Positions 56,824 to 64,000 of a stretch of 64,000 nt of DNA are shown piece after piece. The notes beneath the pieces are model-generated. The model was not told where the DNA came from, made no database searches, and saw only the letters and a program-made list of their open reading frames with translations. Positions within the stretch are counted from its first letter, which is position 1. Each line of letters begins with the position of its first letter. The translations under genes and the position numbers were made by a program. Source of the stretch: Clostridium yunnanense (lineage in GTDB: Bacteria; Bacillota; Clostridia; Clostridiales; Clostridiaceae); contig NZ_JAENHN010000037.1 of NCBI RefSeq assembly GCF_016595795.1, positions 248,001 to 312,000 on the forward strand, given 5' to 3'.

Positions 56824-57871
56824 CTACAACTCCTCCTGTGGCATTTAAATAATAGATTATTGATACTTTAGTACCCTTCCCTTTTTCAGATTCAATCATC
56901 AATTTATGGTTTAAGTTTTTTGAAAGCTGGTCGCAGACATAAAGCCCAATACCTGTTGCCGCCTTAAACTTCCTTCCATTTTCGCCTGTAAAAAAAGGTT
57001 CAAAAACTCTATTTAAATCTATTTTGGAAATTCCTATTCCTTGATCAATCACATCTAGTTTCACTTTATTATCAAATTTATCAATCTTAAATTTAATAAA
57101 TTTCTTTTTTCCTTCTTCACTTGAGTACTTAACCGCATTGCTTATAATTTGTTCAATTAAAAACTTATTCCACTTTTCATCAGTAAGTACTGTAATTGAA
57201 GCATCTTCACACTGAATTTGAGGAAATACATTATTATAAATAAATAAGGATTTTTTTGAATTAATAAGTTCCTTTATTGAGTTTAAAAGATTTACCTCCT
57301 CAGGCTCATAATCTTTAACAAATTGCTCCATTCGAAGCAGGTTTAATAGTTGCTCTAGACCATTTTGAAGCTTAGAATTCTCTTCGCCTATCTCCTCAAG
57401 AGCTTTATCCATATCATTTTTTTCTTCTTCTAAGTTTTCTCTTTCATATTTCGCCTTTTGAAGGACAAGACTAATAATCGATACTGGTGTTTTCATATTA
57501 TGTATCCATTGAGATATGAAATATTTATAAGTACTACTATCTGAACTCATTCTACTAATCTCTTTTAAATATTCTTCTTGAAGATCTTTTAATATACTTA
57601 AAAAATACTTTTGTTCATTAGTTCCTTCAAACATTTTATTTTTCTCTGAATTAATTGAGTCTTTAATATTTATATTAAAACTGTAAAACTTAACAAATTG
57701 TATTGATAAAAAGATTATAAAAATAATGGATGTGATTAAAATTGGGTAAGTTATATCTCTTATATCTCCGGTTATAAAATAATATAGTAATACTACTCCT
57801 ATACTTATATAAAAGGTTACCGTATAACCTATATTATCTTTTAAAAAATCAATTATTAATTTCTTTTTCAT
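56804..57871 (-). CDS. BceS-like intramembrane-sensing histidine kinase
   Basis: 355 residues. Two helices (about 14-33 and 42-62) are joined by a loop of only about eight residues, the hallmark of kinases that sense through a partner transporter rather than directly. His124 in QWIHNMKTP, ATPase motifs IISNAVKYS, DQGIGIS and GIGLYV. Overlaps the regulator by 23 bases and the ATPase by 20. Confidence 0.93.
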   Translation of the reverse strand: MKKKLIIDFLKDNIGYTVTFYISIGVVLLYYFITGDIRDITYPILITSIIFIIFLSIQFVKFYSFNINIKDSINSEKNKMFEGTNEQKYFLSILKDLQEEYLKEISRMSSDSSTYKYFISQWIHNMKTPVSIISLVLQKAKYERENLEEEKNDMDKALEEIGEENSKLQNGLEQLLNLLRMEQFVKDYEPEEVNLLNSIKELINSKKSLFIYNNVFPQIQCEDASITVLTDEKWNKFLIEQIISNAVKYSSEEGKKKFIKFKIDKFDNKVKLDVIDQGIGISKIDLNRVFEPFFTGENGRKFKAATGIGLYVCDQLSKNLNHKLMIESEKGKGTKVSIIYYLNATGGVVDGGTKS

Positions 57872-58556
57872 CTTTTATACTGCCGCTATATATATAACCA
57901 AAGCCTCTTTTATTTTTAATCACATCATTTATTCCAAGAAAAGCTAATTTATTCTTTACTCTTGTAACATTTACAGTTAAAGTATGGTCATCTACGAAGA
58001 AGCTTTCATCCCAAAGCTCTTCTAAAAGTTCTTCTCTTGAAACCACTGAATTCTCTTTTTCTATGAGCTTACTAAGAAGTTGAAATTCCTTTTTTGATAA
58101 CTCTGCAGTCTTGTCTTTAAAACTTATCTCAAAGTTATTTTTATTTAATATCAATCCATCCGAGGCTATTAATACTCTCTTATCCTGAGAATAATCCATC
58201 ATTCTTCTAAAGGCTGCCTGAATCTTAACAAGTAACAATTCAAAACTGAAGGGTTTAACTATGTAATCATCTGCTCCCATTTCAATACCTCTAATCTGTT
58301 CAAATTCACTACTTCTAGCTGAAATAAAAATAATAGGTATATTTGACTCTCTTCGAAAACTTCTACATAGCTGAAATCCATCCGAATACGGCAGATTAAT
58401 ATCAAGCAGTACAAGATCTGGCTTTACTTCCCTATATTCATTTTCTATATTTTCATAATCCCTTATTGTAATGCACTCATAGCCATACTTTTCTATAAAA
58501 GTTTTTATAAGATTATTAAGTTTTATATCATCTTCTATAATTAGTATCTTTTTCAT
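57849..58556 (-). CDS. BceR-like OmpR-family response regulator
   Basis: 235 residues, phospho-acceptor Asp52 in LDINLPYSDG, switch Lys in YIVKPFSF, winged-helix output domain with VTRVKNKL and KRGFGYIY. First gene of the regulator-kinase-ATPase-permease operon. BceR-type regulators bind TNACA-N4-TGTAA; the nearest such site I see is upstream of the RND pump at 62361-62374, not in front of this gene. Confidence 0.93.
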   Translation of the reverse strand: MKKILIIEDDIKLNNLIKTFIEKYGYECITIRDYENIENEYREVKPDLVLLDINLPYSDGFQLCRSFRRESNIPIIFISARSSEFEQIRGIEMGADDYIVKPFSFELLLVKIQAAFRRMMDYSQDKRVLIASDGLILNKNNFEISFKDKTAELSKKEFQLLSKLIEKENSVVSREELLEELWDESFFVDDHTLTVNVTRVKNKLAFLGINDVIKNKRGFGYIYSGSIKDEKEINN

Positions 58557-58595
58557 ATTGCTTACTCCAATATCTTATTTAAGATTTATGTATGT

Positions 58596-58656
58596 ACCAC
58601 TTCATTATTAATTTAACTTCTGTTTATGAATACTATGAAAATTGAAGTAATACATC
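58596..58656. repeat. Short palindromic element related to the 95-bp family
   Basis: Starts ATGTACCACTTCA and ends TGAAGTAATACATC, imperfect inverted ends of the same type as the 95-bp element but with a different centre. It abuts the hairpin at 58653-58694. Confidence 0.5.
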
Positions 58657-58694
58657 TTTAAAACCGTAGGCCAAAGCCTACGGTTTTAAAGATG
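58653..58694. terminator. 19-bp perfect hairpin, likely terminator of the RND gene
   Basis: CATCTTTAAAACCGTAGGC (58653-58671) and its exact complement (58676-58694), 4-base loop. Lies between two palindromic elements; no clean T-run, so termination is likely but not certain. Confidence 0.6.
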
Positions 58695-58786
58695 AACCAC
58701 TTCGATCCAAAATCTATTTTTAAAACTCTCACGGGTTTTGGTGAGAAAATTTAAAAATAATAAGTTTTATTACGAAGTAGTTTATC
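58691..58786. mobile_element. 96-bp palindromic MITE-like element, second full copy
   Basis: Inverted relative to the copy at 47950: starts GATGAACCACTTCG, has the central CTCTCACGGG..TTTTGGTGAG hairpin and ends ACGAAGTAGTTTATC. Seven bases after the RND stop, the same 3'-end placement as the first copy. Confidence 0.75.
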
Positions 58787-58793
58787 TATATTA

Positions 58794-61700
58794 TTATAAC
58801 TTTTCTCTTTGAAGTATGCTATACATTACTGGAACAACAATTAAAGTAAGGAGTGTTGAAACTAACAGTCCACTTATAACAACTATTCCCAGTCCTTGAG
58901 ATATAAGTGCACCTTCTGAGAAACCTAAAGCTAAAGGAATAAGTGCCATTATAGTTGCAATTGCAGTCATGAAAATTGGTCTAAGTCTAATAGATCCAGC
59001 TTCCATTAATGCTTCTTTTACCTTCATCCCATTTTCTCTGTTATGCTTCACTCTATCTAAAAGTACAATGGCATTAGTAACAACTATACCTATAAGCATC
59101 AACATTCCTATCATTCCTGATACTGATAGCGACTGACCAGTAATTAAAAGTCCAAGTAGTGCTCCAACTGCTGCAAATGGCAATGAGAACAAAATTGCAA
59201 ATGGAGTTTTTCCTTCTCCAAAGGCAAGAACCATAACAAGGTATACAAGACCTATTGCAATAGCCATTGCCATTCCCATTTGGCTAAAGCTTTCATTTAT
59301 TTGCTTACTGCTTCCACCACTATTATAAGTTACACCTTCAGGCAATTGATCTTTTATGCTGTCAACTGCAGCCATTACTTCCCTTGATACCTTACTTGTA
59401 TCTTTTGTTTTTATCTCTCCTGTTATTGAAATATATTGTTTTCCATCAAGAGTAGAGACACTAGATGGTCCATAACTTTGAGTAACTTCCGCAACATCAG
59501 AAAGCTTTATAGTTCCCTTCATACCAGTTATGTCCATGTTCTTAACCTTATCTACACTATCAAGCTTAACCTCTTCATATCCCAAATAGATATCAGTGTC
59601 GGTTCCATTGTTTTTGATAGTTGTAACTTTGTTTGAACTTAAGGTATTTCTAACTGTTCCAGCAACCATAATTGAGCTTAATCCATTATCAGCTGCTTTC
59701 TTTTCGTCAACCTTAACATTAATTTCAGGTTTCTTTTCTTCTATAGAACTAGTTACGTTACCAAGATCTTTAAAGTCTCTTAGTTTACCAGTGATGAGCT
59801 TTGATGCCTTTTCTAAATCTTCAACCTTATCACTATAAACTAAAACTTCCGCATTATCTGATTGACCTGCTAACGATTGAGAGCTTACTACAAGTTTTCC
59901 ACCCTCGCTAGATAGTTTTTTAGCCTCTTCCTGTAGCTCACTTGTAACCTTCTCAAAATTTTCTCCATCTTTAATAACAATTGTAAACTTAGCAGAATTA
60001 CTTCCCTGCATTGACATGGCTCTACTTGAAGAACTACTATCTCCAACGGAGCTTTCAAAAGTTTCTATATCTTTTCTTTCAGACAGATATTTTTCAAACT
60101 TCATAGCAACTTCATCAGTTTTTTGAGTTGAAGCTCCAGGCTTCATTGTTAACGTTCCATTTACAATATTTGTACTCTCTGATGGTAAAAACTGTACAGG
60201 AAGCTTTGAAGCAAAGCTTAAAGTTCCAACTAAAACCACTAGAGAAATTATAAGAGTTACCACTCTATGGTTAAGTGCTAAAGCTAGTATATTTTTATAA
60301 ACTAAAGTGATCTTACTTTCATGTTCAACATGCTTTATCTTCTTATTAAGCAGCATTACTTTAGTCAAAACTGGAACAACCGTTATAGAAACCAAAAGTG
60401 ATGCTAAAATACATACTACAACAGTTATAGCAAATGGGAAGAAGATCTTACCAACCATACCTGATATAAAGGTTAATGGTAAAAATACCGCTATTGTTGT
60501 AATAGTTGATGAAGTTATAGCAGATGATACTTCAGAAACTGCATCAGTTATAAGATTTGAATCCCTATGCTCTTCCTTTGAGAATCTTCTATAGATATTC
60601 TCTATTACAACTATGGAGTCATCCACTATACGGCCAACTGCCACTGCCATTCCACCAAGAGACATTATATTTAAGCTTATTCCGAACCTTGGCAGTAATA
60701 TTAATGCTATTAATATCGAAAGTGGTATAGATACTACTGCTATAAGTGTAGCTCTTAAATCTCTTAAGAAAAAAGCTATAACTATAATTGCAAATAGTGC
60801 ACCTAATAGTCCTTCTCTTACCATTCCATTCACGGAATTTTTAATGCTTGTAGAACTATCACTTATTAAATTGAATTTAACTCCTGAATTTTGACTTTCT
60901 AAATCTTTAATTGATGACTTAATATCATTAGCAACTTGAACCGTATTTGCATCATCAGTTTTGTAGATGTTTAATATTATTGCGTCCTTTTGATTTGAAC
61001 GAGTTCTCATCTGATTTTCAGCTGAAGTTGTAGTAATTTCAGCTACATCACTTAAGAATACAACCTTAACATTAATCTCAGGTGTTTTTGTAGTAGTTGC
61101 TTTTGTACTCTTATTTGAATTGCTCTTACTACCACTTTGACTTTGAGCTGAACTTGAAGCCATAGACTTTGACTTATCAATAGTATCATTTATTGATTTA
61201 TCCAAAGCATCTTGAGTTTGCTTAAGTGAAGTCTGAAGACTTCCAATGACTGCTTGAGCTTGTGCCTTTTCCGCTTGAGTTGCCTTAGGATTTTGAAGTA
61301 TGCTTTGCTGAGCTAATATTCCCATCTGAATCTTTTGCATTCCATTAAGCATAGCTATAGCTTGAGTATTTCCTCCAACAAGGGTTCCCATTTGGCCCAC
61401 ACCTTGTCCTAATTGTGTCATTCCTTGAGTAAACCCTTGTGCCATTTGTTCCATGCCTTGGCTTACTTGACCTAAGGCAGAACCCATAGTATCCGCCATA
61501 ACAGCATTTGCATTTATAGGCACTACTATTGGAATAGCTTTCAACTCATCGATGTTATTTATCTTCGCTTCTGATCTTATAGGCATAGTTAATCCATCAA
61601 TATCAGCTTCACCTACTGGGAAAGATATGTTATTTCCAGTTAGTGCATTTTTTACATCATCAATGCTTACCCCTTTATCCTTAAGTTTATCCTTATTAAC

Positions 61701-62255
61701 CTTAATATAAAGATTATTACTAGAAGTTCCTTGAGCAGATATACTTGAAACTCCATTAATTCCGCTTAATTTAGGATTTACCTTATCATTAAGATATTCT
61801 GTAAGCTTTTGTTTATCTTTTTCTCCAGTAACAGTATAAGTCATGATTGGCATACTTCCAAAACCTATCCTAGAAACCGTTGGTTTTTGTGCATTATCAG
61901 GCATAGTTACCTTATTTACAGCGTCATTTACTTCCTTTTCAGCCTTGTCCATATCTTTGCTATAGCTGAATTCTGCTACGATAATTCCTACATTTTCATT
62001 ATTTATAGTTTTTACATCTGATATTCCCTGTAAACCAGATATAGCCTTCTGCATTGGACTTGTTATTTTTTCTGAAATATCTTCTGGTGATGCACCAGGA
62101 TATACTGTAACTGCAGTAACCACTGGAATATTAATATTAGGCATTGCTTCCATCTTGATGCTTTGTGCAGAATATATGCCCCCACCTATTAACATTACAA
62201 TTACTAAAAAAATAACAAATCCATTTTTCAATACAAAATTGATTGCTTTTTTCAT
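58794..62255 (-). CDS. RND superfamily efflux transporter (HAE1-like)
   Basis: 1153-residue proton-driven pump with 12 membrane helices and two large extracellular loops. The TM4 proton-relay pair lies in VDDSIVVIEN, and the second half repeats the fold. The first porter loop carries an added Gln/Gly- and Ser-rich stretch at about residues 260-395 (QGVGQMGTLVGGNTQ; SSSAQSQSGSKSNSNKS), common to clostridial members but absent from E. coli AcrB. No membrane-fusion or outer-membrane partner is nearby, as expected in Gram-positives (compare SwrC). ATG 62255 has GGAG 7 bases upstream. A BceR-like box lies upstream. Confidence 0.93.
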   Translation of the reverse strand: MKKAINFVLKNGFVIFLVIVMLIGGGIYSAQSIKMEAMPNINIPVVTAVTVYPGASPEDISEKITSPMQKAISGLQGISDVKTINNENVGIIVAEFSYSKDMDKAEKEVNDAVNKVTMPDNAQKPTVSRIGFGSMPIMTYTVTGEKDKQKLTEYLNDKVNPKLSGINGVSSISAQGTSSNNLYIKVNKDKLKDKGVSIDDVKNALTGNNISFPVGEADIDGLTMPIRSEAKINNIDELKAIPIVVPINANAVMADTMGSALGQVSQGMEQMAQGFTQGMTQLGQGVGQMGTLVGGNTQAIAMLNGMQKIQMGILAQQSILQNPKATQAEKAQAQAVIGSLQTSLKQTQDALDKSINDTIDKSKSMASSSAQSQSGSKSNSNKSTKATTTKTPEINVKVVFLSDVAEITTTSAENQMRTRSNQKDAIILNIYKTDDANTVQVANDIKSSIKDLESQNSGVKFNLISDSSTSIKNSVNGMVREGLLGALFAIIVIAFFLRDLRATLIAVVSIPLSILIALILLPRFGISLNIMSLGGMAVAVGRIVDDSIVVIENIYRRFSKEEHRDSNLITDAVSEVSSAITSSTITTIAVFLPLTFISGMVGKIFFPFAITVVVCILASLLVSITVVPVLTKVMLLNKKIKHVEHESKITLVYKNILALALNHRVVTLIISLVVLVGTLSFASKLPVQFLPSESTNIVNGTLTMKPGASTQKTDEVAMKFEKYLSERKDIETFESSVGDSSSSSRAMSMQGSNSAKFTIVIKDGENFEKVTSELQEEAKKLSSEGGKLVVSSQSLAGQSDNAEVLVYSDKVEDLEKASKLITGKLRDFKDLGNVTSSIEEKKPEINVKVDEKKAADNGLSSIMVAGTVRNTLSSNKVTTIKNNGTDTDIYLGYEEVKLDSVDKVKNMDITGMKGTIKLSDVAEVTQSYGPSSVSTLDGKQYISITGEIKTKDTSKVSREVMAAVDSIKDQLPEGVTYNSGGSSKQINESFSQMGMAMAIAIGLVYLVMVLAFGEGKTPFAILFSLPFAAVGALLGLLITGQSLSVSGMIGMLMLIGIVVTNAIVLLDRVKHNRENGMKVKEALMEAGSIRLRPIFMTAIATIMALIPLALGFSEGALISQGLGIVVISGLLVSTLLTLIVVPVMYSILQREKL

Positions 62256-62360
62256 TTTTCCACTCCTAGTATGATTTAATTTGTACATCTTTATTTTGAT
62301 AGGTTTAAGTTTATATTTAATATTCTAGTATACTGTAGAATTTTCTTATACTTATCTTTG

Positions 62361-62374
62361 TTACACTAGTGTTA
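62361..62374. promoter_or_regulatory. BceR-type box upstream of the RND pump
   Basis: Minus strand TAACA-CTAG-TGTAA, an exact TNACA-N4-TGTAA match, also readable as TGTAACA repeated at 11 bases. About 105 bases before the start. One such site could occur by chance in this AT-rich window. Confidence 0.4.
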
Positions 62375-62398
62375 CAGTATTGAAACTTTAGCACATAT

Positions 62399-62428
62399 AA
62401 AAGCACCTTCATTTCTGAAGGTGCTTTT
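62399..62428 (-). terminator. Terminator of the PadR operon
   Basis: Perfect 13-bp stem AAAAGCACCTTCA / TGAAGGTGCTTTT with a 4-base loop, 10 bases after the 62439 gene. Confidence 0.85.
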
Positions 62429-62438
62429 GTCATATTAT

Positions 62439-63398
62439 TTAGTTAGCTCCTTGTGGAGATAGTGCTGTATTATCTTTATCTCTCTTTATTCTAAATAGAT
62501 ATCTATTTAAAACAATAAATATTAATACAACTGGAACAATTATTTCTTTATCAGAAGTAAAAGCTGCAAAGCTTATTATTGTTTCAACGGAAAGCATAGC
62601 TATCAATATTTTCATATTTCTTTTTTCTAAAATAAACTTTTGCGTATAATAAATTAAGACAAGCATCCAAGAAAGTGTAATCAGCAGGAATCCTACATTT
62701 TTAAGAAGAAAATGTACGGTATTTGAATAATATTGAACTTCAGACACCCCTCGCTCAATTGAATCGGATCTATATGAATCTGTATCAGTATGTTTCCTAT
62801 GAATAGACCATCCACTTTTATCTTGACCTGTTTCTCCTTCACCTGAATTCTTTATAAGTTCTTGAGATGCTGTTCTTTCATATTTATAATAGCTTTGCCC
62901 ATTTTTATTTATTTCTACAAAGTATAAGCCATTATCATTAATATCATTGTATTCATTAAGCATCTTGGTAATCATAGTTTTATCACTTTCACTTAGTTCA
63001 ACTTTATCTTTAATAACATCCTCTATTTTCTGCTCCATCTTCGATTGAGTCATCGGCAAACTTTCATAGTATTCTTTTTGAAATTTCTCTTGTGCTATAA
63101 CGCCCGCTATTCTTACAATCCCTCCAATTACAAATACCACTATAGCAATCTTAAGAAGAATATTTGTGTATTTCTTTTGTCTACTTACTATTTCTTCTAG
63201 TTCATTTGTAAATACATCTTCATCTCCAAAATTCCTTATTGCTATCTTTATACTTTCTTTTTCACTATGTCCCTGTGACATTAGATCTCTTACACTGTCG
63301 TAAAGATGACCCTTCATCTCTTCTTTTAAAACTTTAACCTCTTCATTGTTACCATCAAAGTTTTTGTATACCTTCTCTACATAACTCTCTATGTTCAA
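62439..63398 (-). CDS. Membrane protein with permease-prefix-like N terminus
   Basis: About 319 residues. The N-terminal ~80 residues (EYVEKVYKNF-like helix, KEEMKGHLYDSVRDLMSQGHSEKES, FGDEDVFTNELEEI) match the cytoplasmic helical domain found before DUF1700 and permease proteins that are paired with PadR regulators. Four or so membrane helices follow (~95-112, 228-247, 255-272, 281-300) with an extracellular region (~115-225). Start TTG 63398 (AGGGG 9 bases upstream) or ATG 63407. Coupled to padR. Function unknown. Confidence 0.75.
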   Translation of the reverse strand: MNIESYVEKVYKNFDGNNEEVKVLKEEMKGHLYDSVRDLMSQGHSEKESIKIAIRNFGDEDVFTNELEEIVSRQKKYTNILLKIAIVVFVIGGIVRIAGVIAQEKFQKEYYESLPMTQSKMEQKIEDVIKDKVELSESDKTMITKMLNEYNDINDNGLYFVEINKNGQSYYKYERTASQELIKNSGEGETGQDKSGWSIHRKHTDTDSYRSDSIERGVSEVQYYSNTVHFLLKNVGFLLITLSWMLVLIYYTQKFILEKRNMKILIAMLSVETIISFAAFTSDKEIIVPVVLIFIVLNRYLFRIKRDKDNTALSPQGAN

Positions 63399-63399
63399 A

Positions 63400-63738
63400 C
63401 TACTCATCCCCTTTTATAAAATTATCCACAAGCTTTTTTAGTATATCCCATTCCTTTATTCTATCTTTAAGAAAATCATTTCCTTCTTCCGTAAGTCTAT
63501 AATATCTTCTTCTTCCCCCACCAGTTCCTTCGCTGTCATTCCAATAACCTTCAAGACAGTTCTTTTTTTCTAATCTTTTTAGTGAAACATAAAGCGTCGC
63601 TTCCTTTATCTCATAATCTATACTTGATTTATCCTTTATCCTTTTGGCTATTTCGTATCCATATAGATCTTTTTCCTTAAGCACTGATAATATCATCATG
63701 TCAATATACCCTTTTAATATCTCTTTATCAAAATCCAC
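63400..63738 (-). CDS. PadR family transcriptional regulator
   Basis: 112-residue dimeric winged-helix repressor: ILKGYIDMMILSVLKEKDLYGYEIAKRI, EATLYVSLKRLEKKN as the recognition region and GGGRRRYYRLTEEG as the wing. GTG 63738 has AGGAGG upstream; the longer frame to 63768 begins before it. First gene of a two-gene operon with the membrane protein at 62439; the paired palindromes upstream are its likely operators. Confidence 0.92.
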   Translation of the reverse strand: MDFDKEILKGYIDMMILSVLKEKDLYGYEIAKRIKDKSSIDYEIKEATLYVSLKRLEKKNCLEGYWNDSEGTGGGRRRYYRLTEEGNDFLKDRIKEWDILKKLVDNFIKGDE

Positions 63739-63774
63739 AGTTCTCCTCCTATCTCTCAACCTATTCACATATTA

Positions 63775-63841
63775 AAGTACTTCATAATATAAAGTACTTG
63801 TATTTATTATAAAGTAAACTACTTCATAATGTAAAGTAGTT
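63775..63841 (-). promoter_or_regulatory. Tandem PadR operators and promoter
   Basis: Two 25-bp palindromes, 63775-63799 and 63817-63841, of form AA(G/C)TACTTCATAAT-TAAAGTA(C/G)TT, centres 42 bases apart (four helical turns). Between and over them, a minus-strand TTTACA, 18 bases, TATAAT promoter. Expected effect: the PadR protein represses its own operon. Confidence 0.65.
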
Positions 63842-63921
63842 TTTTAAAATTTTTCCCTTTACCTCTAAATGCTATAAATTTAGCATTCCTCACAATAAAA
63901 GTGCTTTTTATTTAAAATATA

Positions 63922-63984
63922 GGCTGTGTTTAAGAATATTGCTGAAATTAATCGGTTAATTTCAACACGATACTTTAACAGCGC
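63922..63984. repeat. 63-bp imperfect palindromic element
   Basis: GGCTGTGTTTAAG... to CTTTAACAGCGC, with a perfect inner GAAATTAA-TCGG-TTAATTTC hairpin. One half is shared with 20041-20072. Possibly a small non-autonomous mobile element. Confidence 0.55.
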
Positions 63985-64000
63985 AAAATACAAAAATGGC

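Overview
The window reads as chromosomal DNA of an endospore-forming, anaerobic Firmicute, most likely Clostridium sensu stricto (cluster I). The evidence is very low GC, strong GGAGG-type ribosome binding sites, many TTG/GTG starts, clostridial neighbours (prmC, tdk, rpmE, rho, pyrG, ispE) and many sporulation or germination genes. I see no rRNA, tRNA, CRISPR array, phage or plasmid module.

1-11 kb is housekeeping, mostly minus strand. It holds a DUF1385-PrmC fusion cut by the window edge, thymidine kinase, ribosomal protein L31, an MGDG-synthase-type glycosyltransferase, Rho, a DnaA-domain-IV-like small protein, CTP synthase, a DUF1934 protein, SpoIIR (with a near-perfect sigma-F promoter) and IspE. 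11-21 kb is sporulation and storage: cyanophycin synthetase and cyanophycinase, a SipL-like SPOCS/LysM coat-morphogenesis protein, Veg behind consensus promoters, an alpha/beta SASP, a Gln/Asp-repeat protein, a flavodoxin and several unknown small proteins. A candidate ~86-nt small RNA with its own promoter and terminator lies at about 17.04-17.12 kb.

21-28 kb is a two-component system and a MacB/FtsX-type ABC transporter. Both transcription units carry the same operator architecture (CTTACA-N4-TGTAAG plus a third half-site), and a 43-residue membrane peptide precedes the regulator. 28.6-32.6 kb is a germinant-receptor operon (A-C-D-B). 32.7-36.2 kb has aspartate-semialdehyde dehydrogenase, a divergent LysR regulator and a transposase-derived protein that appears to have lost its catalytic residues.

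36.8-42.3 kb is a thiamin operon (thiC-S-F-G-H and a TenI-like gene) behind a consensus promoter and a TPP riboswitch with two tandem terminators. 42.3-51.7 kb is a second germination region of nine genes (A-B-C, then B-D-A-C-D-B), interrupted by a 95-bp palindromic MITE-like element. With the first operon the window encodes three A, four B, three C and three small D-type subunits.

51.9-63.8 kb is envelope transport and stress: an ABC-2 exporter, a Bce-like regulator/kinase/ATPase/permease set with overlapping genes, a large RND pump, and a PadR regulator with a membrane protein behind paired palindromic operators. Several short dispersed repeats link otherwise unrelated intergenic regions.
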